Shown here: in pieces, positions 1-10,156 of the stretch
Numbering within the stretch: position 1 is the stretch's first letter
Layout: each line of letters starts with the position of its first letter
Assembly (NCBI RefSeq): GCF_002356355.1
Contig: NZ_AP018052.1
Coordinates: forward strand, 1,736,001 to 1,800,000
Direction of reading: 5' to 3'
DNA length: 64,000 bases
From: Thiohalobacter thiocyanaticus
GTDB taxonomy: Bacteria > Pseudomonadota > Gammaproteobacteria > Thiohalobacterales > Thiohalobacteraceae
The notes under the pieces: model-generated
The model's input: the letters and a program-made list of their open reading frames with translations, nothing else
What the model was told of the DNA's origin: nothing
The model's database searches: none
Program-made: the position numbers and the translations under genes

Positions 1-280
1 CCGCATTGCCCCCGTGCTCGGCCTCGAGCAGATCGAACACGATGACCGCGCCGTCCGGGAAGCTGCCTGCCTGATAGCCCTCCAGTGCCGCATCATTGGC
101 GTACAGATGATGGATGCCGCCGAAGGCCTCGTACAGATCATGACCTTCCTCGATCACCATACTCTTGACGTGGTGCCAGTCGCGGTAGTCCTCGGGATAG
201 GGCACGCCATTGTCGTCCGCGAGGATGGGGGCTGAACTGATTCCGGCCAGGATGGCGAGTGAGAGTGCAGTACGGATCAT
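1..280 (-). CDS. Cytochrome P460 family protein, 3' end outside the window
   Basis: The reverse strand from ATG 280 reads a short hydrophobic signal peptide (MIRTALSLAILAGISSAPILA) followed by DDNGVPYPEDYRDWHHVK and an AFGGIHHLYAN segment. This matches the start of the cytochrome P460 domain, a periplasmic haem protein family linked to oxidation of hydroxylamine or to NO chemistry. Only 93 codons are visible, so the C-terminal CxxCH haem motif expected of the family is beyond the left edge. A strong AAGGAGGG ribosome site lies just upstream of the ATG. It is divergent from a MarR regulator, which suggests regulated expression. The substrate cannot be told from this fragment. Confidence 0.8.
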   Translation of the reverse strand, partial: MIRTALSLAILAGISSAPILADDNGVPYPEDYRDWHHVKSMVIEEGHDLYEAFGGIHHLYANDAALEGYQAGSFPDGAVIVFDLLEAEHGGNA

Positions 281-319
281 GATAATCCCTCCTTTATATA
301 TAATAAACAATTAACTATA

Positions 320-334
320 GTATTAACTTAATAC
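320..334. promoter_or_regulatory. AT-rich perfect palindrome, candidate MarR operator
   Basis: GTATTAA-C-TTAATAC is a perfect 15-base palindrome in the AT-rich gap between the divergent cytochrome P460 and MarR genes. MarR proteins usually bind AT-rich palindromes overlapping their own promoters, so this is the obvious operator candidate. Binding is inferred. Confidence 0.5.
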
Positions 335-417
335 AGATTATATGAATCGAGTCGATACAAAATGAAGTATTGACCCGACGCGCCTGCTTGTCAATAAATG
401 CTTTGAGGCGATACATT

Positions 418-987
418 ATGAGTATGAACCTCTCTGCCTTACTGCTCGAACGCCTGGGTGCATTGATCCATCAATCCGTGCGTGAGGACGCCGCCCGTCA
501 CGGCCTGCTGCCCATCCATGTGCAGGTGCTCGGCTACCTGGCCCAGGCCAACCGCTACAGCGATCTGCCCATTGCCATCGCCGAATACTTCGGTATTACC
601 CGCGGCACCGTGTCCCAGTCCCTGGCGGTACTGGAGCGCAAGGGCCTGCTGGTCAAGCGGCCGGACCCGAAACACGGCCGACGCATCCACCTGGAACTGA
701 CCCGGGCGGGCAGGGCGGTGCTCGAGCGCAGCTGGGCGCAGCGGCTGGATGCGGCACTGGCCGCGGCCGATGCCGGAGGCGAGGCGCTCGAGATCGGGCT
801 GCGGTCGCTGCTGGCAGAACTGCAGCGCCTCAATGGCCAGCGGGCCTTCGGTATCTGTCGTCAGTGTGTGCATTTCCAGGGCAGCCCGGAGAATGCCAGC
901 TGCGGCCTGACCGGTGAGCCCCTTGCCGAAGAGCAGACCGGGCGGTTGTGTCGTGAGTGGTCGCAGGCGGGTGGACAGGAAAGCTAG
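418..987 (+). CDS. MarR-family transcriptional regulator with Cys4 C-terminal tail
   Basis: A 189-aa winged-helix regulator. Residues about 8-140 form a MarR domain: IAEYFGITRGTVSQSLAVLE is the recognition helix region and the KHGRR segment the wing. The ATG at 418 is preferred over an upstream in-frame TTG (370) because a GAGG lies 8 bases before it and MSMNLSALLLERL is where MarR helix 1 begins. The unusual part is the tail, residues 145-180, with C147-X2-C150-X11-C162-X15-C178, a layout suited to Zn, an Fe-S cluster or thiol redox sensing. Divergence from a cytochrome P460 gene suggests it controls that gene in response to reactive nitrogen, metal or redox stress (inference). Confidence 0.85.
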   Translation: MSMNLSALLLERLGALIHQSVREDAARHGLLPIHVQVLGYLAQANRYSDLPIAIAEYFGITRGTVSQSLAVLERKGLLVKRPDPKHGRRIHLELTRAGRAVLERSWAQRLDAALAAADAGGEALEIGLRSLLAELQRLNGQRAFGICRQCVHFQGSPENASCGLTGEPLAEEQTGRLCREWSQAGGQES

Positions 988-1163
988 ACCGGGGCGGTCA
1001 GCGCGACAGACGCATGTCCGTACAGGAGTGATGAACCGCCCCGGGTTTCGCGGAGGCTGTTTGGTTTAAGTCAGGGCGCGATTGCCTCCTGACTGACGAG
1101 TTGCCGGTAATAGAACGCTACGGTTTCCATATGCGTCGCAACCGTTTCCGCCAGGGCGCCCGT

Positions 1164-1898
1164 TCAGGCTTTTGACGCGACGATGATCATTGCGACGAAC
1201 ACACCGCCGGCCAGGGCAACCAGGCTGTATCGCCTGTGCTCCTGTTCCGCCCGGGGCAGCAGGTGGGTGGCGCCGACATAGACCAGGGCGCCGGCGGACA
1301 GCGACAGCAGGGCGCCCAGCATATCCCGGTCAATCGCGCTGATGAAGGGATAGGAGACCAGCATGCCCAGCGGCGTGGTTGCCGCAGCCGCCAGGAACGC
1401 CAGGAGCACGGCCCTGCGCTCGGCGATGCCGCCGCGTACGAGTAGCAGATAGGTGATGATGCCTTCCGGAAATTCGTGCAGCACCATCCCCAGGGTCGCC
1501 AGGTAGCCCGTGAGGATGCTGACAGTGAAGGTGATGGAGTAGATAAAGCCGTCAATGAGGGAGTGCAAACCGATGCCGAGCATGGGGATCAGGCCGATGG
1601 CATAGTCCTTCCGCTCGGGATCGCGTTCGCAGACGAAGGCAGTGACGAATCGATTGAACAGGTGCAGTCCCAGGAACCCGGCCAGCAGCCAGAAGGGTGC
1701 CTGAGGATTCATTGAGAAGGATTTCGGGATGATGTGCAGAAAGGAAGCTGATACCAGCACCCCCGCCGCGAAGCACATGAAGTAGGTGGTGTTGCGATGT
1801 CCCCAGGCGGTGAAACGTCGGATGGTATAGATGCCCAGGCTCGTCACCAGGGCGGCAAGGCTGCTTGCGATCAGGGCAGTCCAGAAGCTGTTTTCCAT
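1164..1898 (-). CDS. ZIP-family divalent metal transporter
   Basis: A 244-aa integral membrane protein with about eight hydrophobic helices. The two signature metal-binding helices of the ZIP family are visible: HSLIDGF in helix 4 and HEFPEG in helix 5. ZIP proteins move Zn, Fe or other divalent cations into the cytoplasm. The ATG at 1898 follows AAGG; a GTG directly before it (1901) is an alternative. It lies downstream of the peroxiredoxin gene on the same strand but is separated from it by a terminator, so it is probably transcribed separately. Metal specificity cannot be assigned. Confidence 0.85.
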   Translation of the reverse strand: MENSFWTALIASSLAALVTSLGIYTIRRFTAWGHRNTTYFMCFAAGVLVSASFLHIIPKSFSMNPQAPFWLLAGFLGLHLFNRFVTAFVCERDPERKDYAIGLIPMLGIGLHSLIDGFIYSITFTVSILTGYLATLGMVLHEFPEGIITYLLLVRGGIAERRAVLLAFLAAAATTPLGMLVSYPFISAIDRDMLGALLSLSAGALVYVGATHLLPRAEQEHRRYSLVALAGGVFVAMIIVASKA

Positions 1899-1935
1899 CA
1901 CTGGCCTTTATCGTGTCGGGCTGCGGCGGCAAATC

Positions 1936-1961
1936 AAAAAGCCGCCCCGGATCGGGGCGGC
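1936..1961 (-). terminator. Rho-independent terminator after the peroxiredoxin gene
   Basis: A GCCGCCCCG stem with a three-base loop pairs with CGGGGCGGC and is followed on the minus strand by TTTTTG. It sits 15 bases beyond the peroxiredoxin stop codon. Confidence 0.85.
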
Positions 1962-1975
1962 TTGGTTGTGGCGGA

Positions 1976-2629
1976 TCAGATCGCCTTCTTGCAGAAGTAC
2001 CAGTCGGTGCATTCGTAGCCTTCGTTCATGCGCTTCTCGGCATCATCCGCGGTTCCGGGCGGCGGCACGATGACCTTATCGCCCGGCTGCCAGCCTTCCG
2101 GCGTGGCGACCTTGTTCTGGTCCGAGGTCTGCAGGGCCGACACCAGGCGCACGAACTCCGGAATCGAGCGGCCGTTGGTCATCGGGTAGTAGACCATGGC
2201 GCGCAGGATGCCCTTGTCGTCGATGATGAAGGTCGCCCGTACCGCGGAGGTGTCGGCCGCCCCCGGATGGATCATGCCGTAGGCCTTCGCCACCTTCATG
2301 CTCAGGTCCTCGATGATCGGGAACGGGATCTCGACTCCGAACTTCTCCTTGATGTTGCGCACCCAGGCCACGTGCGAGTAGTAGCTGTCGATGGACAGGC
2401 CGAGCAGGTCGCAGTTCAGCTTCTGGAACTCCGGATAGGCCTGGGCGAAGGCCATGAACTCGGTGGTGCACACCGGGGTGAAGTCGGCCGGGTGCGAGAA
2501 CAGCACCAGCCACTTGCCCTTGTAATCGGACAGCTTCTTCACGCCGTGGGTGGTCTTGGCCTCGAAGTCCGGGGCCGGTTCGTTTATGTGGGGCATGCCG
2601 TAGGACTGGGTTTCGGTGTCATTGCTCAT
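1976..2629 (-). CDS. Peroxiredoxin, Prx6/archaeal TPx type
   Basis: A 217-aa AhpC/TSA-family thiol peroxidase that reduces H2O2 and organic peroxides in the cytoplasm. The active-site motif HPADFTPVCTTE places the peroxidatic cysteine at C54. Two more cysteines near the end, C207 and C213 in ECTDWYFC, match the spacing described for the Aeropyrum-type Prx6 enzymes, where one of them resolves the sulfenic acid. The long C-terminal domain (about residues 160-217) is typical of Prx6. AAGGAG precedes the ATG. It is flanked by ferritin-like and metal transport genes, consistent with a peroxide/metal stress role. Confidence 0.92.
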   Translation of the reverse strand: MSNDTETQSYGMPHINEPAPDFEAKTTHGVKKLSDYKGKWLVLFSHPADFTPVCTTEFMAFAQAYPEFQKLNCDLLGLSIDSYYSHVAWVRNIKEKFGVEIPFPIIEDLSMKVAKAYGMIHPGAADTSAVRATFIIDDKGILRAMVYYPMTNGRSIPEFVRLVSALQTSDQNKVATPEGWQPGDKVIVPPPGTADDAEKRMNEGYECTDWYFCKKAI

Positions 2630-2716
2630 GAGGGGTCTCCTTGTCTGAATTACTGCATGATTCGTTGAACACGGTTGCTACTATAGAGCGGCCGTGAACT
2701 TCTGTTAAATCGATTG

Positions 2717-3214
2717 TTACAATTTATCTGATAGGCGATACCTATTGTTGTCGCCTTGTCGACATCCGCTGCGGCCGTGGCTTCTGTTCCGGCTATGTCC
2801 CTGGCCGTTGCCGGTTGCTGCGCAGCGGCGGAAGGCCGGCAGATGACGCTGCTGCGAGGCCGCCTGCAGATTGCGCAGCACCGCAAGTATGTCCTCGCGG
2901 TGGGTGGTCTGCAGCAGGCGCTCGTACATTTCGCCATTGGCGATCTCGGCGGCCACGCCCGCGGCACAGGCCTCCTGCAGGCTGGCGTAGCGTTCCACCC
3001 GGCCCGGCCAGGGATTGGCGGGCACCGGCAGGCCATGGTTCAGGAACAGGGAGCGTACGGCCTCAATGTGACGGGCCTCGGCCTCGCGAATGTTGCTGAA
3101 CGGCCTGACCTCGCCGAAATCCCGGATCACCTGGTCGTAGGTCGCCCAGGCGCGATACTCATCGTCGAGTGCCTCGTGGAGGGTGCGGATTTCGGCTTCG
3201 GTCAGGATATCCAT
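2717..3214 (-). CDS. Ferritin-like DUF2202 protein
   Basis: A 165-aa mostly helical protein. The DDEYRAWATYDQVI segment and E46-x2-H49 (EARHIEAV), with a second Glu/His set at YERLLQTTH and RHLPAF, are the metal ligands expected for the DUF2202 branch of the ferritin-like superfamily. The family is thought to bind a di-iron centre; its substrate is not known. The last 35 residues are a Gly/Arg/Asn-rich tail outside the domain. It lies upstream of the peroxiredoxin on the same strand, 87 bases away, and may be cotranscribed with it. Confidence 0.75.
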   Translation of the reverse strand: MDILTEAEIRTLHEALDDEYRAWATYDQVIRDFGEVRPFSNIREAEARHIEAVRSLFLNHGLPVPANPWPGRVERYASLQEACAAGVAAEIANGEMYERLLQTTHREDILAVLRNLQAASQQRHLPAFRRCAATGNGQGHSRNRSHGRSGCRQGDNNRYRLSDKL

Positions 3215-3283
3215 GAATACAGGATAGGCGTTGCAGCCTGCAGATGCGCTGACCTGCGTCAGCTGAACGCCTGCCGAGACGGA

Positions 3284-3487
3284 TTACTGGAAGGCCTGCC
3301 CGGGTTTCGCGCCCAGGGCCCTGACGATGCGCGCCAGCGGACAGAAGCCGGTGAAGGCCGACTGCAGCAGATTGGCGCCCACGAAGGCGGTCAGCCACAG
3401 CCAGTACGGACTGTGCAACTGGGCCAGGACAAGGCTGAGCAGCACCATTGCACCGGCGAAGGCAAGCACGATACGGTCGATTGACAT
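3284..3487 (-). CDS. DUF2892 small inner-membrane protein
   Basis: A 67-aa protein with two hydrophobic segments (residues about 6-24 and 27-46) and the FTGFCPLARIVRALG ending typical of the DUF2892 family, which also forms the membrane tail of the YgaP rhodanese. A single conserved Cys sits in GFCP. CAGGGAG provides a good ribosome site. The function of stand-alone members is unclear; they often accompany sulfur or redox genes. Confidence 0.75.
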   Translation of the reverse strand: MSIDRIVLAFAGAMVLLSLVLAQLHSPYWLWLTAFVGANLLQSAFTGFCPLARIVRALGAKPGQAFQ

Positions 3488-3621
3488 CCTGTTTCTCCCT
3501 GCTTAAGACAGCCATCCGGATCCGCCATGCCGATCCGGTAGGCTGAGATATAGCCCATATCCGGTGGCTTGTCAGGGGGGGGCGGTGCCGACAGGCGCGG
3601 ATGCTGCTTGTTCCGGGGGGG

Positions 3622-4641
3622 TCAGCCACCCGCGATGATGATCGCCAGCGCAGCTGCGTAAATGGTCAGGATCAGCGCACTCTCGAAGCCGATCCGGCCG
3701 ATGCCATAGGTCTCGCGCCGCACCAGCCCCAGCAGCAGAATGCCGGTCATCAGGATGCTGACCAGGCCCCAGGTCATCTGCACCGGCGCCATGTCGTGAT
3801 AGATGGGCCCGCCGGGGTAGCCCGCGTCGGCGGCGGCCACGACCAGCATGTTGAAGCAGTTGGTACCGAAGATGTTGCTTACCGCCAGCGTGAGCGCGCC
3901 GGCCCGGATGGCCGCGATGGTGGTGACCAGTTCGGGCGTGGAGGTGGCCACCGCGGTGAACAGGCCGCCGACCAGGGTTTCGGACAACCCGGACTGATCG
4001 CTGATGACCTTGGCGGCCTCCATCAGGACCCAGCCGGCCAGGCCGGTCACCGCGGCCAGGACGATGAAGCTGAGCCAGGCCAGGCTCAGTCCGCCGCGGC
4101 GGTGATGTACCGGTTTGTCCGGCACGGTCTGGCGGGTGTGCCGCGGGAACCACATGGGACGTTCCTCTGACCGCATGACCAGATGCAGGCCGAACAGGTA
4201 GGCGGCCACGATAATGGGGGTGACCGGATGCACACCGCCCAGGGCCACCGGTGGCGTGGCGATCGCGAGCAGCGGCAGGGTCAGCAGCACGATCAGCAGT
4301 GCCGCCAGCATCAGGGTGGTGGGGGAGGCGGCCGCGTGTTCCAGGTTGGCCTTGCGGTAGACCACGTCCGCAATGCCGAGAAACACCAGATTCACCGCCA
4401 TGCTGCCCATGACATTGCTCATGGCCAGGTCGGGCCGGGCGTCCAGCGCCGCGCTCAGGGTGGCGGCGAAGTCAGGCAGCGAGGTCACGCCCGCGAGCAG
4501 GAAGATGCCGAACAGGGCCTCGCCGAGACCGGTGCGGTCGGCCAGCTCGTCGGCCACCCGCGCCAGCCGGCTGCCGGCGGTGACGATGACCAGGGCGGCG
4601 GCGCTGAAGGCGATGATGCTGGCGGTCAGGGATTCGAACAT
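3622..4641 (-). CDS. Sodium/calcium exchanger family (CaCA) membrane protein
   Basis: A 339-aa polytopic protein with two inverted alpha repeats, seen as GVTSLPDFAAT plus SNVMGSMAVN in the N-half and AVATSTPELVTT plus SNIFGTNCFN in the C-half. A hydrophilic loop with MWFPRHTRQTVPDK separates the halves. The first repeat has D instead of the usual E in SLPE, which may alter ion selectivity. These proteins exchange cations such as Ca2+ or K+ against Na+ or H+ across the inner membrane. A second CaCA paralogue lies just upstream. Confidence 0.85.
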   Translation of the reverse strand: MFESLTASIIAFSAAALVIVTAGSRLARVADELADRTGLGEALFGIFLLAGVTSLPDFAATLSAALDARPDLAMSNVMGSMAVNLVFLGIADVVYRKANLEHAAASPTTLMLAALLIVLLTLPLLAIATPPVALGGVHPVTPIIVAAYLFGLHLVMRSEERPMWFPRHTRQTVPDKPVHHRRGGLSLAWLSFIVLAAVTGLAGWVLMEAAKVISDQSGLSETLVGGLFTAVATSTPELVTTIAAIRAGALTLAVSNIFGTNCFNMLVVAAADAGYPGGPIYHDMAPVQMTWGLVSILMTGILLLGLVRRETYGIGRIGFESALILTIYAAALAIIIAGG

Positions 4642-4707
4642 CCGGGGGGTCTCAGCTTATTGCGTCGTGTTTTGATTGTAGGCTGGGCTGAGCAGAGCGA
4701 AGTTGCG

Positions 4708-4778
4708 TAGGTCGGATCAGGCCGCAGGCCGTAATCCGACTTCGCGTTGTCGGGTTACGCTCCGCTGACCCGACCTAC
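4708..4778. repeat. Palindromic intergenic repeat (GTAGGTCGG type)
   Basis: GTAGGTCGG at 4708 and CCGACCTAC ending at 4778 form outer inverted arms, and internal arms (GTAATCCGAC, GTCGGGTTAC) add further pairing. It sits between the two CaCA genes. The motif resembles REP-like extragenic palindromes found in many proteobacteria. Only one copy was seen here. Confidence 0.6.
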
Positions 4779-4812
4779 CGCACTGCACTCATCCTGCAAC
4801 CCATCATTGGCG

Positions 4813-5778
4813 CTACAGCAGACCATACGCCAGCCAGCCGGTATACCCAATATAACAGGCCAGCAGCACGCCGCCTTCGAAGCGATTGACCCGGCCCGGT
4901 CCCCGGAAGCCGTAACCGAACACGAACAGCGACAGCGTCAGTACGCCCATCACCAGCATGTCGCGGGAGAACACCTCCGGTCCCGCCGCCAGCGGGGCGA
5001 TGGCGCCGGCGATGCCGACCACGGCCAGGGTGTTGAACAGGTTGGAGCCGATGATGTTGCCCAGTGCCAGGTCATGCTCGCCCTTGCGCGCCGCGATGAT
5101 GGAGGAGGCCAGCTCCGGCAGCGAGGTGCCGATGGCGACCACCGTCAGGCCGATGACGAGATCGCTCACGCCGAGCTGCTGGGCGATGGTCACTGCGCCC
5201 CAGACCAGCAGCCGGGAGCTGGCGATCAGCACCAGCAGGCCGATGCCCAGCCACAGCAGCGCCCGTGGCAGGGGCATGGGGTGGGCCGCCAGTTCCTGAT
5301 CCATTTCAGCACCCAGCGCGTCGCTGCGCCCGCGCAGCCCCTGGCGGATGCTCCAGCCCATGATGAGGACGAACACCGCCAGCAGCGCCAGGGCGTCCGT
5401 CCGGCTCACGCTGCCGTCATGAAGCTGCCAGGCGGCCAGGGCGGTCACGGCGGCGAGCAGCGGCAGCTCCTTGCGCAGCACCTGCGAATGTACGGCGATG
5501 GGACTGAGCAGGGCGGTGATGCCGAGGATCAGCGCGATGTTGGTGATGTTGGAACCGTAGGCATTGCCCAGCGCGATGCCCGGATTGCCCTGGGCCGCGG
5601 CCAGGCCCGAGACGACCATCTCCGGGGCCGAGGTGCCGAAGCCGACCACCACCATGCCGATCAGCAGCGCCGGCATGCCGAAGTGCCGGGCCAGGGCCGC
5701 GGCGCCGGCGACGAAGCGATCGGCACTCCAGATCAGCAGGGCGAAACCGGCGATGACGGCGAGCAGGGGGATAGTCAT
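4813..5778 (-). CDS. yrbG: Calcium/sodium antiporter, YrbG-like
   Basis: A 321-aa inner-membrane antiporter with about ten helices. The alpha-repeat motifs GFGTSAPEMVVS with GNAYGSNITN, and AIGTSLPELASS with GNIIGSNLFN, are classic for the CaCA family YrbG branch. Both acidic Glu residues in the two repeats are present, unlike the neighbouring paralogue, which has one Asp. It probably exports Ca2+ using the Na+ gradient. The two exchangers are same-strand neighbours 170 bases apart with a palindromic repeat between them. Confidence 0.88.
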   Translation of the reverse strand: MTIPLLAVIAGFALLIWSADRFVAGAAALARHFGMPALLIGMVVVGFGTSAPEMVVSGLAAAQGNPGIALGNAYGSNITNIALILGITALLSPIAVHSQVLRKELPLLAAVTALAAWQLHDGSVSRTDALALLAVFVLIMGWSIRQGLRGRSDALGAEMDQELAAHPMPLPRALLWLGIGLLVLIASSRLLVWGAVTIAQQLGVSDLVIGLTVVAIGTSLPELASSIIAARKGEHDLALGNIIGSNLFNTLAVVGIAGAIAPLAAGPEVFSRDMLVMGVLTLSLFVFGYGFRGPGRVNRFEGGVLLACYIGYTGWLAYGLL

Positions 5779-5795
5779 ACAGGGTCACTCAAGGG

Positions 5796-5866
5796 CGTCA
5801 TCCCCGCGTAGCCGGGGATCCAGCAACCACGGCGGCTGATGGATTCCCGCCTGCGCGGGAATGACG
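5796..5866. repeat. Repeat family A, copy 1
   Basis: A 71-base element with imperfect terminal inverted arms: CGTCATCCCCGCG at the left and CGCGGGAATGACG at the right, each arm itself a hairpin. It is shared with 38875-38945, 47042-47112 and 50773-50843. It lies in the divergent gap between yrbG and icd. Confidence 0.85.
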
Positions 5867-5993
5867 GTGTCTGCAGTCCAGGCTGCATCATAACAGCTGC
5901 CGTCTCGGCGACAACTCCATCCGGGCTAGTGCACCCACCGAGGCTGAAATATAATGCGCGCTGCACCGGGTCCGCCCCACCATTCACCCGTAA

Positions 5994-8234
<2,241 letters not shown>

Positions 8235-8246
8235 CAGTTACACGTC

Positions 8247-8332
8247 CGTCATTGTGAGGAACGAAGTGACGCAGCAATCTCCTGCCGGCTGATACTGCGG
8301 TGTGGGATTGCCACGCTGCGCTCGCGATGACA
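8247..8332. repeat. Repeat family B, copy 1
   Basis: An 86-base element opening with CGTCATTGTGAGG and closing with CTCGCGATGACA, with inner arms AGCAATCTC and GGGATTGCC. The same organisation occurs at 39984-40070, 41823-41908 and 48311-48450. It fills the gap between the convergent icd and GGDEF genes and ends 2 bases from the latter's stop codon. Confidence 0.8.
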
Positions 8333-8333
8333 G

Positions 8334-9995
8334 CTAAGTCACTACCACGCGATTCCGCCCTTCCTCCTTGGCCCGGTACAGCGCCTCGTCGGCGCGCTTG
8401 ACCAGGCTGTCGAGGCTGTCGCCGGGCTGGTACTGGGTGACCCCGAGGCTGATGGTGACGCGGCCGGCGCCGGTGAACAGTGTTCCGGCGATGCGTCGGC
8501 GCAGTCCCTCTGCGGCCCGGCCCGCGCCCTCGATCCCGGTTTCGGGCAACAGGACGATGAACTCCTCACCGCCCCAGCGGGCCGGGATGTCGGTGTCCCG
8601 GACCTGCTCCCTGACGATGGCGGCCAGTTCGCTCAGCACGGCGTCGCCGACATCATGGCCGTGGCGGTCGTTGATGCGCTTGAAGTGATCGATATCGAAC
8701 ATGATCACGGCAAAGGGCCGCTGGTAACGGTTGGTGCGCTCGATCTCCTGGAGCAGCAGTTCCTCGAACTTGCGCCGGTTGTTCAGGCCGGTCAGTACGT
8801 CGTGACTGGCCTGATGCTCCAGTTCCCCGGCCAGGCGCTTGCGCGCCAGCGCTGCGCCGATGAGATCCGCGCTCACCTGCAGCGGTCTGATCTCGGCGGG
8901 TCGCAGGCTCGGCCGCGGTTCGGGGAAGGACAGGATCAGTATCCCTTCCAGCGTACCGTCCCGCAGTATGGGCAGGCACAGCACCGATTGAGCGCCGCCG
9001 GCCTCCAGCAGCGAGTATTCGATGCTGTCCCTGCCGGCCCGGTCGCGGCTGACGATCACGGCCTCACCGCGAATGAGCCGGGTCTGATAGGGCGCGACCA
9101 CCACGGCCGGGATATGGAAGTCGGCCTTCAGTGGCCCAGTGCCGGGGGCGCACCACTGCAGAAACAGGTCGAAGCCGCCGGTCTCGTCGCTGTAATCCAG
9201 CAGGCTGCAGCGGCTGGCTGCCATGTTCTCGCCCAGCCGGGTGATGGCGTTGGTAATACCGTCACCGGTGCCTCCCACGCCGCAGTTGAGCAGCCGGAGC
9301 GAGATTTCGCGTACCTGTCCCTCCATTTCCAATTGCCGCACCAGCTTCGCCTCGGCCCGTTTGCGGGCCGTGATATCGACCGCGGTGGAGACAATCCGCT
9401 CGCGGCCGCCCACCGGCACCAGCTGCAGAAAGACGTCTTCCCAGATCTCGCTGCCGTCGAGGCGCCGGGTACGCCATTCGAAGCGCTGCGGCCCTGCCTC
9501 GCGTGTGCGCTGGAACAGTTCCCTGGCCTCCTGCAGCGAATAGGGCGGTTCCGACCAGATGGCGCGGCTCACGAAGGCCGCATGGTTCAGCGCCTCGACA
9601 CTGTCCACGCCGTAGCTGGCCAGGGCCTTTTCACTGGCCTGCAGGACTTCCATGCTGTCCGGATCATGGACCATGACCGATACGGCGGCATTGTCGAACA
9701 GGGCCTGGTACTGTCGGCCGCGTCCCTCCAGTTCCCGGGTGCGGGTCCTGAGCCGGGCCGCGAGCAGGGTGCGTTCGCTGCGCAGGGCACGCAGATACAC
9801 GGCCAGGAAGATCGCTGCCAGCAGCAGTCCCAGTGCGAACTGCAGGGACACCACCCAGGGCGGCGTGACCTCGACGGTTTCGATCGGCTGGGCCGGGGCT
9901 TGTGATTCGGCAACTGCAGGTATGGCGTGGCTTGCAGCGACGAGGAGGAGCAGTGATACGCACAATGCGGCGGGTCTTGCAATTATGTTACGCAT
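8334..9995 (-). CDS. Membrane diguanylate cyclase, PAS-GAF-GGDEF
   Basis: A 553-aa predicted sensor and c-di-GMP synthase. Order: signal peptide (1-28), transmembrane helix (about 47-70), PAS (about 95-215, ending TAVDITARKRAEAKL), GAF (about 230-385), GGDEF (about 390-553). The catalytic motif is GGEEF, and an inhibitory RxxD site (RDTD) lies five residues before it, so product feedback is expected. The ATG at 9995 gives a clean signal peptide; a longer open frame reaches 10085 but adds an unconvincing leader. It is a single gene divergent from sbcB. The signal is unknown. Confidence 0.85.
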   Translation of the reverse strand: MRNIIARPAALCVSLLLLVAASHAIPAVAESQAPAQPIETVEVTPPWVVSLQFALGLLLAAIFLAVYLRALRSERTLLAARLRTRTRELEGRGRQYQALFDNAAVSVMVHDPDSMEVLQASEKALASYGVDSVEALNHAAFVSRAIWSEPPYSLQEARELFQRTREAGPQRFEWRTRRLDGSEIWEDVFLQLVPVGGRERIVSTAVDITARKRAEAKLVRQLEMEGQVREISLRLLNCGVGGTGDGITNAITRLGENMAASRCSLLDYSDETGGFDLFLQWCAPGTGPLKADFHIPAVVVAPYQTRLIRGEAVIVSRDRAGRDSIEYSLLEAGGAQSVLCLPILRDGTLEGILILSFPEPRPSLRPAEIRPLQVSADLIGAALARKRLAGELEHQASHDVLTGLNNRRKFEELLLQEIERTNRYQRPFAVIMFDIDHFKRINDRHGHDVGDAVLSELAAIVREQVRDTDIPARWGGEEFIVLLPETGIEGAGRAAEGLRRRIAGTLFTGAGRVTISLGVTQYQPGDSLDSLVKRADEALYRAKEEGRNRVVVT

Positions 9996-10156
9996 TATGT
10001 CTGTCCATTCTAGCCGGTGTACCGATGGCGGACCAGACAACGGTCTGTAATACGCATTGCTTTTGTGGATAATGGCCGGGTACATCTTTCCGCACAGGCT
10101 GGTTCCCCGGTCAGGCGCCGTGCTAAGGTCGCCCCGGCTTTCATCAAGGCAGTTTC

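Noticed and set aside
14-235. A plus-strand open frame at the left edge
   Set aside because: It is opposite the cytochrome P460 gene, which has a signal peptide, a strong ribosome site and family sequence.
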